A DNA stretch of 64,000 bases from Amorphophallus konjac (GCA_022559845.1 CM040126.1:142174064-142238063), one strand, 5' to 3'. Counted from the first letter of the stretch, positions 31,674 through 44,029 are shown. The notes: generated from the letters alone by a model not told the origin. Numbers and translations are program-made.

Positions 31674-34113
31674 TGTTGAAATTAGATGGAAGGCTCTTTC
31701 ACCACAGAATGTGGATCTAGAGGGGGGGTGAATAGATCAACTGGCCAATAAATAATTATGCCAAGATTCAGATGTGGAATTAAAAGAACACTGATCAAAC
31801 ACAGTCAATGCACCGGATAATAGAGATAAGATCTGCTAGACAGACAAGCAACCACACGAGAGGCACAAAGAATTTTAGGTGGTTCAGTCAATCCGACCTA
31901 CGTCCACCCCACATTCAACTCAAATGTGGATTACTGCTGATACACAGCTTCAATCTGCTGGGCACTATAGCTTGCCAACAACGGCTGGGGCTTACAGCTT
32001 ATCTCGACTAGAGGAACCTCCTCTGCAACAGTTGAGCTTCACAGCTTGCTCTGCTGGGCTCTACAGCTTAGCCGACCAGAGGTAACACCTCTGCACACCG
32101 TTGCCTCACAGCTTGACACCACAGACTAACAGCTTGATCGAACAAGAGTTTTCAAAAGAAAAATAACAAAGACTGAAAAGCAAGAAATACAAAATCGAAT
32201 GGAATGAAAACCAAAACGACTGTAGCTCAAATTGAGCAATATCAGCTCTGGTATCTGAACCAAGAGACTGATTCACAAGCTCTCATATAACTCTCTCAAC
32301 TCATCTCTCTCACTTTCATCTTCTCTCCTTTTTTTCTTCTCTGCTTTTCTTCTCTTTTGATCTCGGTGGCTCTCTACTGCCTCAGGTTTTTCTCACTGTA
32401 TAGACTTGCCACTGGTCGATCGCACTTCAATAGAAGATGAAGACTTCTATATATATCAGCAGCAGATTGGATAAGGGCGCGTGGCTTCCACATTTTCCCG
32501 CCCAAGGAATTCCCCAGATCCGAGGTGCTTTCATCCACGTGGCAGCATCTGGTCACCTCGTCCTCCTGGGATCATGAGCCATGTCAGCAATTCTCAGTAA
32601 CGAATCCCTGTCAGACAGAGTATCAGATTATCAGGTTAAGTGAAGAACTCTATACAGACTTTATAAGATGAAATGCCTTGTGTAGACTTCATGATGTATA
32701 GCCGTTGTGAAACGTGAATACTATGTACAAACTTCGTGAATGGACTATGTGAAACGTGAATGCAATGTATAGACTTCAGTGTATAGACTATGTGAAGGCG
32801 AGTGCAATGTACAGACTTTAGTGTATAGACTATGTGAAACGTGAATGCAATGTATAGACTTCAGTGTATAGACTATGCGAAGGTGAGTGCAATGTATAGA
32901 CTCCATGAGACTCTAATGAAGACAGACGATGTATAGACTTCAGGACTGATGCACGATGTACAGACTTCATGAGACTCTAATGAAGACAGACGATGTATAG
33001 ACTTCAGGACTGATGCACGATGTAGACTCGTCCAATGTATACACTTGCTCGTTGTTCAGTCTTCACGAAAGATGTACAGACTTCCAATGTGTAGACTTTG
33101 TCAAGGCAACGTTGGTAAAGCAACCAATGTACAGACTTACTGAACTGAGTGTAGGTAAAAGATATGAGGAATGTATAGACTTACTCAGTTCAGTTCAGAA
33201 TGCAGGTAATGATCAATGTATAGACTTAACAGTCGCCCTGGCTGTACAGACTTGGTCACAAGCTGAACAGTCGGTTGTATAGACTTGCACAAACAAAAGT
33301 CTGTACAGACTTGAAATGAAAACCAATGTATAGACTTCGTGAGCACCTAGAAGATGTACAGACTTAGTGACTGTACAGACTTGATCACAAACTGAACAGT
33401 CGGTTGTATAGACTTCACCCCAATGCATAAGACGCTAATTGAGACGGACAATGTACAGACTTGCTGCAAGACCGATGTACAGACTTTGCTCTAATGCATG
33501 AGACGCTAACTAAGAAGCTGGACTTTGTACAGACTTGAGCGATGTATGGGCTTAGCTTCGTGCAAGCTACAGTCCAATGTATGGACTTTGAAGTTCAACT
33601 GGTGAGTGTACAGACTTCACCAATGAGACGCTCGCTGTACAGACTTGGCACCGACCAATGTGTAGACTTGACAATGCTGAATGAACGAATGAGCAATGTA
33701 TAGACATTGGGTGCCACACTGTGCAGACTTCACGATGTATGGACTTGAGTGTTCGTGTGAGCTACACTATATAGACTTTAACAAAATGCCTAAGAAGCTA
33801 CATGAGACACAAGACAGACAGACAGTGTATAGACTTCACTCTGGGGGCGTCGACCCATCTGAGAAGAGGGTCGACCCACTACTGTCCAGACTAAACAAGG
33901 AAAGGTATAGACTCTATGTTCATGCTGCAATGTACTGTGTAGACCTGTGAGTATGTGCATAACAATATATAGACTCTGACTGCATTATATACACAAACAA
34001 CCTGATAAAAACAATTTCATCAAAATAATAACAGTTGCCAATCAATCAAAACAAGCTGTTTCCAATGAAGTAAAACTTATTGTCAACATCATCAACACAG
34101 AGGGGTCACAACA
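31674..34113 (-). repeat. SIRE B 3' LTR
   Basis: 2440 bp. U5 (low coordinates) has the TACGTCCACCCC core at 31899-31910 and a hairpin CCACATT/AATGTGG (31909-31929), then degenerate CAGCTT-containing repeats. U3 (about 32640-33990) is packed with TGTAYAGACTT boxes. A GTCGAC pair at 33849/33870 is 21 bp apart. Confidence 0.94.
32640..33990. promoter_or_regulatory. Dense array of TGTAYAGACTT boxes in SIRE B U3
   Basis: About 30 close matches to TGTAYAGACTT and roughly a dozen looser variants occupy 1.35 kb at irregular spacing. The same array is in the other LTR (about 59425-60740). A 24 bp indel between the LTRs has its ends in two boxes. SIRE A U3 has a related GTCTGTACAGAGG unit. A transcription-factor cluster is one explanation; repeat slippage is another. 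Confidence 0.55.
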
Positions 34114-35948
34114 ATCTCCCCCTTTTTGATGATGGCAACACCCTATTATATAGAATAGCAACATCCTGTTGTGCCGATGCATTTTTGATGAAGGACATGT
34201 TTTGTTATTCAGATTTGTCATGCAGATGCTATGTATGACATGCTGAGACATGAACACAACTCTCTGCTCACAAGATCTCCCCCTTTGCCATAGACATGAT
34301 GCATACACTTCCTTGGAATGAATTCATCAAATAGACAATATATTCTCCCCCTTTGCCATCAACAAAGAGGAGGGAAATAAGATGCAAGGGAAGGAACAAG
34401 AAGAATCAGCTGACTGGCATTCTTAGCAAGTAGTTCAGAAATTAAGCAGCTAAAGCACAGAACCTTCAGTCATATGAATTGAGAAACTGCTTAGAAAGTG
34501 AAGTTCTGGTTTAAAGGTTATATAAATGAGAGTCCATGCACTACATTCATTGGATAAGGTAGTTGTGCATGATAAAACAATAAACAAGAATCATATTTAC
34601 ATGAGAGATTCAGTTTCAGAATATCTTACTTTCATAGACTCAGTAGAATGTGCTAAGAGATACCAGGTCATGTATTGAAATTAAACAAATTGACATCCAT
34701 GAAATTTTTTTTGAAGGAACAACATTTTCAATATTATTTCATTTAGGGCATTCGGGTACCGTAAGTCTTTTGCGTAAGGGTATATGTTTATCAGACGCCA
34801 ATACCCCTAGATACTCAACATGATGGACCATTTTGCCTATGATCAAACTCAATAGAACTGATTTACATCTTTTTGTGTGAGGGTACACGTTTATCAGACG
34901 CCAGTTACCCCCAGGTACTCAGTGAAACCAACCTACTATTTTGATCATTTTATACAGAGATAGTTGATACACCTCATGACATGAGTGTTGTCCACTTCTT
35001 TGATGGATCACTCAGTTTCTCAGTGATTTACTAGTCATTGCTCTGTCAATGCTATTTTTTAATTAATTTTCAATATTTTTTAATATCTTTCTTAGCTGTC
35101 CTTTATTTGTTTCAGAATGACTTGTTTAAGGATAATACACATACTCAGTTTCTCTAACATGATTTCAGATGAGTTTTCAGATTTCAGATATAATTAGCTT
35201 TGTCTGACATGAAATAAGATGAGGGTTGAGTACTTTATCAATTTTCAGCATCCTTATTTACTGATTGTAGTTTCTCAACTCTAAAGATTATAAAATTTAA
35301 ACCATTAAGTCAGTCTTTAAGCAATTAAAGTTCTTATGAGGGAAGAAGTATGTTTTCTATTGCTTAATATTAGAACTGACTAAAAGATTATCATACTGTC
35401 AGAATCAATCATTCAGAGTCAAAGGATGAATGAGCAAAGTCGACGCTGGGAGTTCAAGGCGTCCACGCATCAGTTGAGGAGATAATAATATAAAACACTG
35501 AGATAATATCAGTGCGTCGACTCCATGCTATTGTAGCGTCAACTCATCAGAATAAGAAGCAGAAGCATTCACAGATCTAGTTCACTGCGTCAACGCCACC
35601 GTAGAGCAGCGTCGACGCAGCAGTTCACCCTGAATTTCTGACAAGACTCCCCCTGTCTATATGCATGCAGTTTTGCAAATGAATGGCAAGAATTAAATGA
35701 GAGAAAGCTTCGACATAGGTCATGGATGAATGATATGCAATGAAAACTATAAAAAAAAATTATGAATGATATGCATGTGGTTTTAGACACATTCATGACT
35801 AAATGTTATGCAGTGATGATCATGACAAAACAATATGAGTGTCATGCATGATCATGAGTCTGTTGCACCATTCAACCTTCACAGAGTTTTATACAAGCTA
35901 TCAGATGCAAGTCCAAATCAGAAATTTTATTCAAAACAACTGAAAATT
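34114..35948 (-). other. SIRE B 3' non-coding interior with polypurine tracts, hairpins and GTCGAC doublets
   Basis: The purine tract CAAAAAGGGGGAGAT abuts the 3' LTR at 34114-34128. Further tracts lie near 34271, 34344 and 35647; multiple tracts are known in Sireviruses. Two hairpins sit at 34778-34806 (GGGTAT with ATACCC) and 34882-34911 (GGGTA with TACCC). Doublets at 35439/35461, 35516/35538 and 35589/35611 have 22 bp spacing. No ORF stands out. Confidence 0.65.
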
Positions 35949-38381
35949 TTATTCATCATGCTGAAACTTACACAAGCCAAGTTCTCTTCTAAGAAATTTA
36001 AACTTTTCATTTCCAAGTGGCTTAGTAAAGATATCAGCAATTTGTTTGTCTGTTTCAATGAAATTCAGTTCGATTTCCTTTTTATTTACAACATCTCTAA
36101 GAAAATGGTGTTTTATCTCTATGCGTTTAGTCCTAGAATGATGAATAGGATTTTTAGCAAGGCATATGGCACTAGTATTATCACATAAAATTGGAATACA
36201 TTCCAGTTTTATCTGATAATCATCTAGTTGGTGCTTGATCCATAGTACTTGGACAACACAATTACCAACTGCAACATATTCAGCCTCAGCTGTAGACAAG
36301 GCTATAGTGTGTTGCTTCTTAGATGCCCAAGATACTAGACAGCCACCAAGGAATTGACAATAGTCACTAGTGCTTTTTCTATCTATTCGACACCCAGCAT
36401 AATCAGCATCAGTGTAAGCTAGAAGCTCTAACTCACACCTAGCAGGATACCATAATCCTAGCTCTTGGGTGCCTAGCGGATATCTAAAAATCCTTTTTAC
36501 TGCTTTAAGATGAGTTTCTTTAGGACTGGCCTGAAACCTAGCACATAATCCTACAGCAAATTGAATATCAGGCCTAGATGTTGTTAAGTAGAGAAGGGAT
36601 CCGATCATACCTATGTATAGCTTTTGATCAACAGGTTTACCTTTAGTGTCTTCATCCAAGCTTGTAGAGGTACCCATTGGAGCAGCTATCTCATTGAGGT
36701 TGTCCATCTTGTATTTCTTGAGTAGATCCCTTGTGTACTTGGACTGAGTGATAAACATTACATCCTTTGTTTGTGTAACCTGCAGTCCAAGAAACAATTT
36801 GAGCTCAACCATTGAGCTCATTTCAAACTCATTAGTCATTGTTTTAGAAAATTCCTCACACAATTTGGAGTTAGTAGACCAAAAAATAATGTCATCCACA
36901 TAAATTTGTACAATAAGAATGTCAGAATGACTCACCTTTGTAAACAAGGTCTGATCAACTACTCCTCTAGTGAAATTTTGATCAGTAAGGAACTTGCTCA
37001 ACCTGTCATACCAAGCTCTGGGAGCTTGCTTAAGACCATAGAGAGCTTTATTTAATTTGTAAACATGATTAGGGAAATCTAGACATTCAAACCCAGGGGG
37101 CTGTCTTACATAGACATCCTCACTAATTTTCTCATTCAAGAATAAAGATTTTACATCCATCTGTTGGAGGATTATTCCTAGGGAGCATGCATAAGCCAAT
37201 AAAATCCTAACAGCTTCTAATCTGGCTACAGGGGCAAATGACTCTTCAAAGTCAATACCAAACTCCTAGTTATACCCCTGAGTAACAAGTCTGGCTTTAT
37301 TTTTAACAATATTCCCTAATTCATCAGATTTATTCCTGAATACCAACTTAGTCCCTATGATTGTTCCATGATCAGGAGGTGGGACCAAGTGCCACACCTT
37401 GTTCCTGTCGAACTGATTAAGCTCCTCATGCATGGCATTAGTCCAATGCACATCCTTGAGGGCACAATCAATGGACTTGGGTTCAATTTGAGAGACAAGA
37501 GCATATGTATTTAATTCATCCTGAATTCTAAAGTGACCTCTAGTCCTAGGGGGATCATTTAGATTGCCAATGACATTATTCACAGGGTGATCTTTAAGAT
37601 ATCTGATATTAACAATCTGAGTTTCAGGAATTTCACTTACCTCCCCCTGAACTTCAGATTCTTCTTCATTCTACTCTTCTTTTTCTTCCTCACCATCAGA
37701 CTGGTCTGCAGAGTTATCATCTTTTAAAATGTTCCCATCTTCATTCCTGCAATGACCATGGTTAGTTTCCATCAAGGATTCATCAAAGATAATGTGTGGA
37801 GATTCTTCAACAATTTTTGTGTTTAAGTTGAACACTCTATAAGCTCGGGTGTTTTCAAAATAACCAAGAAAAATTCCTGGTTCACCTTTTGGCTCAAATT
37901 TATCAAGGTCCCTCTTATCATTTATATGTATAAAACATTTACAACCAAAGACCTTGAAATAGGCAATTGAAGGTTTCTTACCTTTCAAAATCTCATAGGG
38001 GGTTTTCTGGGTAGAAGGTCTTACCATTGCCCTGTTAATTACATAACAGGCTGTGTTGACTGCTTAAGCCCAGAATTTTCTTGGCAGTTCACCTTGAACT
38101 AGAAGTGTTCGGCCTTTCTCCACTAGAGTTCTGTTCCTCCTCTCGACAACACCATTCTGCTCAGGTGTCCTAGGTGAGGAGAACTTATGATGAATCCTAC
38201 TAGACCTGCAAAATTCTTCAAAGTGTGAGTTTTCAAACTCACCTCCATGATCAGTAAAAATATTTTCAATTTTTCTGATTTATTCTAATACAGAACTCTT
38301 GAAATTCTGAAAATGCATCATTCTTGTGTGACAGAAAATATACCCAAGTATACCTAGAAAAATCATCTACTAAGACAAACC
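35949..38381 (-). pseudogene. SIRE B pol, 3' half: integrase end, RT, RNase H
   Basis: From right to left: integrase catalytic remnant (QNGVVERRNRTLVEKGRT near 38150), integrase C-terminus (GIFLGYFENTRAYRVFN), RT with LQQMDVKSLFLNEKI, PRAWYDRLSKFL and catalytic YVDDIIFWS, and RNase H with SWASKKQHTIALSTAEAEYV and TKRIEIKHHFLRD. Stops at about 37671 and 37266 are in frame; the segment above 38040 has several stops or frameshifts. The upstream half of integrase is at 55288 and beyond, across element G. Confidence 0.9.
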
Positions 38382-38386
38382 CATAC

Positions 38387-40756
38387 TGATGGGGACATCG
38401 CTTACCACTTCCCACTTCTCCACGGGTCCAGATGATTGCCATTATGTTCAGCTTGATTTCCTAAGTTAAGCTATGTATTTTTATATCTTTCTTGAGTCAT
38501 TTTGATGTAATTTCCCCTTTGTTTTGAGTCATGTCCCTAGGTCATCATGCTATTTACCTATGTTTGTTAGGCTGGGGGTCATATGGGCCCAATTAAATGG
38601 GCCTGGCCCATGGGCGCCCTCTTCCTTCCCCAACCCCTTGCTTATTTTCTTTTAGCACTTTCTCCAGAGACTTTTTGTAAATGTTGGGATTCCTATAAAT
38701 AGGACCCCAACTCCACTTGAGTTCAGTAATGAAAGTTTGAATGAATTTTGAGCATCAGTGCACCTCTCTCTCTCTCTCTCCTCTTCTCTCTTTCTCTAAA
38801 GGGGGCGACCCTTTCTCTCTCCTCTCCCCTCTCTCTCTCTAGGTCGACCAGCTCTCTCTCTCCTCCCCTTGCCACCTCATCCTCCACATCAGCCCTCCCC
38901 ACCCTTTCACCTTCCCAAGGCCATTAACCCCCATTTACTCCCACCACTCCCCAAGCAACCCTCCCCCTTCCCCATACAACCTTCCATCTTCCCAAGAGGA
39001 ATCCCCACTTCCCAAGCAACTCTTCCCCTCCCCAAGGCAACTCCTCCCCTTCCCTAGGCTTCCATTAAACACCTCCATTAACCCTCCACCCAAATCAAAG
39101 GAATATCCCCCCATTCCCTAGGCCATTGTGCGCCCCCACCTCCTCCTAGCTAGACCCCTCCTCCTAGCTAGACCTCTTGCGCATCCACCCTCTCCCCAAC
39201 TAGCTCCGCCCCTACCATCCTCCCTCACCTCCCCTTGCCACCTCTCAACCATTCCCCACCACCGAAGTAACCTCATCCCCTTCCCCTTCACCAAAGGAAC
39301 CACCCCTCCACCCATTCTCTCTTCAATTTGTGTGTGCAGCCACGACCTGCAGATCAGCAGCCTGTTGCAGTGCCACCCACGACCTCATCTCGGAACTCCT
39401 GGGGACGTGGCCTACATCGACAGAAAGGTCTGCGAGTCTTCTTCCAAAGAGAGGTGGAATCATCTCATTCCACCGTCGCTACAGTTCGTGGTGCCCCATT
39501 CTTCCCCGGCTACACTGGGCTCCCTCTGCAGAGTACCTGAACCCGGTTCGACGCTGCACCACACCAAACAACAGAAGATTCAGACCATGAGCCTTTCAAC
39601 AAACTTCTTCCTCCTCCAGTCCTCTACCTGGAGCAAGAAGCAGAACTGCATTCGGCATTCGGAGGCCAGAGTTCTCTTTTTTCTCCCTCGGCTGGTCGGG
39701 TCTGCCTCCCACAGTCTGCAGCGACCAACCTCCACTCTTTGGAGTCTCCCCGTCCACTCCTGCATCAGACGGCTTCTCCGTCAGCTTTTCTGTGAAGAGG
39801 GCTTGTCCACGGTTCCAGAAACTCCGGCAGTTCATGATTTGGAGTCCGGGAGCGGCCGGGGCAACCTCTGCAAATTGCTGTCAGAAACAGGAAGCTGCTG
39901 CGTGCAGATTCAGTCACTCTGTTCGAAGCTCTTCCCGGACCAGCACCTTCTTCAGAAGAATTCAGCAAACTTCTGAGGCATCCCCGTTCCAGTTACAACG
40001 CGTTCGCCGCAGGTCTCGTCATCAGTAAAATTCCAGAACGAGATCTACGACCTTGACATCAACTGTCAGTCAGCCATCGCAGACAGCCGGCAGATTCGGC
40101 GTCGGCTTCTCCGCCCGCTTTTCGGCGAATCACCCCTCCCCGCCTGGCCGGCTCGCCGCCCCTCCCTGCGTGGAGGTAGTGTTTGCATGTAATACAAATC
40201 ATCCCCACCCCAAGTCCACCCTCCTGCGTGAGGCGTAATGAATGATATTATTAAACATGGATCAAGCTACACCGGCGCAGTGTGCGGGGAACCCACACTT
40301 CCCCGCTCGCCCTCGTCTCCGAACGGAGTTGGTTTCTTCAAACCAACCAGGTGAGCTCTGACCTTTGCTCCATTTCTTTCTGGTGCGTGTTCATTTAATA
40401 TCCGTAGAATTCGCTCCGTTGAGCAAGCGAGAGAGTGTCTGACCCCACGTACTCCACTTACGAGCGGTCACCGTGGAGTGTGTGAGAGAGGGACCTAGTG
40501 CTCCAAGTGGCACCCGGCCAGCCCCTTAATTGTGGGCTTCGTACCTTCGGGAGGGCAACCCTAGCCTTGCTGGCACTCTGCCAGCAAGGGTCTTGATCCA
40601 TCACCTCCCCTTAGCATCATTTAGTCACCCCGGGCTCGCGTGTGTGCGATGGCGAATTGGCCCGATCTGCCAACTGAATTGCTCTGTGGTTGTGATTTCG
40701 GAATAGGTCCTAAGTTTCTATTTTCTTGCTGCATACCCCGTGGTCGTTTCACATCA
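38387..40756 (+). repeat. Element G 5' LTR
   Basis: 2370 bp. A TATA box, TATAAATA, lies at 38694-38701. Downstream are CT-rich microsatellite tracts (about 38763-38860) and a C-rich transcribed region. The 282-residue ORF at 39128-39976 is broken in the other LTR and has no recognisable domain, so I do not call it a gene. Confidence 0.93.
38694..38701 (+). promoter_or_regulatory. TATA box of the element G LTR
   Basis: TATAAATA within CCTATAAATAGGACC; conserved at 53220-53227 in the 3' LTR and at the equivalent place in F (near 62945, minus strand). Confidence 0.6.
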
Positions 40757-40758
40757 GT

Positions 40759-40770
40759 TGGTATCAGAGC
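40759..40770 (+). other. Element G primer-binding site (initiator tRNA-Met)
   Basis: TGGTATCAGAGC two bases after the 5' LTR end. Confidence 0.92.
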
Positions 40771-40865
40771 AAGTTCTAGACTTGTCTCTACTAAGTCTTG
40801 TCCTAGGGCACATTGCATTGAGGTCATCCGAGCATCCAAACCATGTACCTCACCAGGCACCCTGA

Positions 40866-42000
40866 TGACTGATTCATTATCGGGCCGGAGTTGCCCCGTT
40901 TCGATGGGTCCCGAAACCCTCGCACATATAGGAAATGGGAGACCTCCATGAATAGATACTTCCACCACTACTACATGACCGAGGAAAGAAAAGTGCCATC
41001 GCCAAGACGACCCTTGGTCCCTTCGGCGAGACAGAATGGAGAAAGCTTGAGATTCGAAGGGGGATTGAGAGACAAGAGCCCATTCACTCATGGGAAGAGA
41101 TGAAGGTAGAACTTAGGAAGATCCTCATTCCAAAACCTTCCCACTCTTCCAACTCAAGCACCCATAGCCCAATGAGCACTCCCACTCCCCCTTTCCCTCC
41201 CCGTCAACCCAAAACCTCTATTAGGACCCAAACCCCACCACCCAAAGGACCCCTAGATTTATTGGAAGAGATAAGGATTGAGATCAGGAAGATCTTCACT
41301 CCCCAACCTTCCCACTCCTACCCTGAGAACCATAACCCGAGGAGCACTCCCACTCCTCCTTTCCCCACCACCCAACCCAAAATTCTCCATCAAACCCACA
41401 CCCCACAAACTTCCAAAAATCCTCCTTCCACCCCTTTCCAAAAGGAACTGAAAGAGGTAACCGAAGACTATGAGGCTCCACTAGATTGGGAAGAGGAATA
41501 TGAATCACAGTGTCATGGGTTAGGCCGAGAAGTTCCCCTCCCAGGTGGAAGAAGCATCATGGCTCACTCCACCCTCACCACTCAAACCCACGTGGACCCC
41601 ATGTCCACCCCTCCACCTAGGCCCGTGACAGCCACCATTCCCCAATCCAAAGTTACTCACCCAACCCACCTTCCACTTCCAACTCCTATCCTACCCAAAC
41701 CTAGTCCCCCGCTACTTCCACTCCCAAGTCCGGCCTCACTCACCACCCCGGGTACACCATGCACCAACCATCATCACCCCACCCCCAATAGACCTTCCCA
41801 TTCCCTTGAGAGAGGAGACCACAACCATCCACATGGGAGTAGATGCTAGTCCGGAACCCATCCCCATCCTTGAGGAAACCCAAGTTCATATCTATGGTGA
41901 GGAAGAATCACAAATGTCCCCTTCGCATAGCTTGGACCCCCAAGAGCCACAAGCCTTCACAAGTAGCACCGTAATCATAGAGGGGCCCCTAGCTAGATAG
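40866..42000 (+). pseudogene. Element G gag remnant and proline-rich extension
   Basis: The first part reads ELPRFDGSRNPRTYRKWETS, MNRYFHHYYMTEE, then after a frameshift near 40990 LGPFGETEWRKLEIRRGIE and HSWEEMKVELRKIL, a Retrotrans_gag-type block. A Pro/Thr/Ser-rich stretch follows that contains a direct duplication with a 171 bp period (about 41115 and 41286; RKILIPKPSHS versus RKIFTPQPSHS). Another frame change near 41810 and a TAG at 41998-42000 precede the next ORF. There is no zinc knuckle. It is non-functional as an autonomous gag, though a truncated product is possible. Confidence 0.7.
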
Positions 42001-42027
42001 CTAAAGGAGAGACCACTTCACCCCATC

Positions 42028-42494
42028 GTGTCCTATGTTTACCCACCCATGGAGCAAAACCTTCCCATTGTACCCTTATCCACCTATCACACCACAATCC
42101 AAGCATCCTATCAAGTGGAAACATTAGGGGATCTTCTTAAGGGTATAGTTTGGCAAATGGAGCTAACTGGCATGATGTCTACAATAACCGACCGACCTAG
42201 GAGCCTTGACCTCCTACACCTATGTGTCGGATCAATCTCCTCCATTTACACTGTGGGTTGCTACACTAGTGACCTTCTTTTACACCTCCCTACACCCGAC
42301 GAGCCCGATGCTATTCACAAACTAGAGTTGCTTGTCTCGGGTAGAACATCTAGTCCTCCATTCATGGCCGACCATCCCACCAAAAACTTTGGCCCGATCA
42401 TATTACCTGGGGAGGAGAGTCCGCCATCCAATGGTTATGAGGACCATAAGGACCTAGAGTTCCTCTCCTTAGGTGACCCTTACCATGACCCCTT
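42028..42494 (+). CDS. Element G second ORF, first part (split by Angela)
   Basis: The frame opens at 42028 and is open up to the Angela insertion at 42494; it resumes in the correct phase at 51805 and stops at 52714, about 458 codons in all without the insertion. This part has no recognised domain. It is acidic and proline-containing (DYHDPF-like Asp/Pro/Phe strings near its end). An in-frame TAG at 41998 separates it from the gag-like ORF. Confidence 0.55.
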
Positions 42495-44028
42495 TGATAG
42501 TAATGTATGCCCTTTAAGCCAATCACATGTGATGTGATGGGACATATATTGTACAATCTTATTCAATGAAAAATGGCATTTTCTTCATTATATTATTAGC
42601 ACGTTATTCTGAGCATATTTATAATATGATGAAGTCCCTGAATGTGGGCTATGATGTCTGGATCATGATGAGATCATGATAATGAGATCAGACATCTAGA
42701 TGTTCATATTCTAAATGTTCCTGGTCGTAGGATCTTCCAAGAGGGACTTTGAAGATCCGGATAGACCAGTGCACGTGTTGTTTACTTATGAGATGAGGGT
42801 GGTTGATCTCATAACCACTGGTGTGGAGACACCTAGGCACACATGCAGGTGCTCATTACTGAATGAGTCCACTGAACTGACCCGTGCTAGAACACCTGAA
42901 TGGTAATCATGTTGACTGTCAATCAGGAGGTTCTATTGTATCAGTAACACAGTTGGATCTTAGACCTGAGTCACTAAAGTGTTTTGCATAAATTCCGCTG
43001 AGCGTTTGATTGTTGACTTATGAACCTAAGTGTTGTGGTTCTTCATAGTTAACTATTCGGACTCAGTGGGATTCATGTGGAAACACTTAAGTAGGCAACA
43101 AGGGATCGTTCACTCTCCACATGTATTAGAAGAGAGAATACTCTATGGACACGTACTTAGAAATCCCTGGCCAGGGTATGTGGCTTCACTGAGAAAAGGG
43201 GTTTTCTAGTGAGCTATACTGGTAAGTACGAAGGTCCGTTAGATCAGTGTGGTTTAGGGCTTGACAGTTTGACCATGCCCTTACTCTGATTGGAGTATTG
43301 TATGAACGAGGGTCTATAGCTGTGTGGAATCTGATGACGGAAAGGTCCTGTTGGGTTGCATCCCTCCCATAGTCATTTGGGATCACGAGGTATTGCTTGG
43401 TGCCATTCGTGATCGGAAAGCCAATTAACCTCGTTAAGAGTTAACGGGTTATATTGAAATTGAGTTGTGAATGGTTCTTAACTCAATGGGCTAAGAAACC
43501 AAATGGACTAATGGGCCTAGAGGGTCACACACATAAGAATGGTTTATCAGACGGTAGAGGACGGGATTTATAGACGTTGTCTGGGTTTTTGTGAAAAACC
43601 GCCGGAGTCTATAAATCATCCTGTTGGAAACCCTAATCCCAAGCTAATTAGGGTTTTTCTGTTGGCCGTCCTCCTCCCTCTCCCTCTCCCTTGGGATTTG
43701 CGCCCCCCCTCTCCATCCCGGTGAAGATCGGTGGATGGTGACGACGAGAAGCGGGCGTCAAGTGGAGATTGCACGGGGAATCCCGTCTCCTCCGACCGTT
43801 CGTGTGGATACGTCTAGAGGCCGGACACTTGGACGGCTCACGACCCGACGTGCCTTCGCTCGATCGTCTTCGGGCATTTGGGATTTAATCAATCCCGCAA
43901 AGGTATAGAATCGTTCTACCTTCGTCGGGATTCGATCCGGTTTTATTCTATTCTATTTTGATCGCCAGCAACGATATGCATCTTTAGGGTTTCGTTGTTT
44001 CCGCTGCTATTCTGATCGAAACCCAACA
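42495..44028 (+). repeat. Angela 5' LTR
   Basis: TGATAGTAATG ... GAAACCCAACA. A candidate TATA box, CTATAAAT, is at 43609-43616, about 420 bases before the LTR end. Differences from the 3' LTR: TTCCAAG versus TTCGAAG, and TTGGCCG versus TTGTCCG. Confidence 0.96.
43609..43616 (+). promoter_or_regulatory. Candidate TATA box of the Angela LTR
   Basis: CTATAAAT; identical in the 3' LTR. No start site can be proven from sequence. Confidence 0.45.
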
Positions 44029-44029
44029 G

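Noticed and set aside
32640..33990. CRISPR-like array
   Set aside because: Boxes are only 11 bp, spacing is irregular, and the array is inside a plant retrotransposon LTR.
34114..35948. env-like gene of SIRE B
   Set aside because: Some Sireviruses have an env-like ORF after pol, but here no long frame, signal peptide or transmembrane pattern is visible.
39128..39976. 282-codon ORF inside the element G 5' LTR
   Set aside because: The partner LTR copy is truncated (53654-54310) and other frames are equally open; C-rich LTR sequence explains it.
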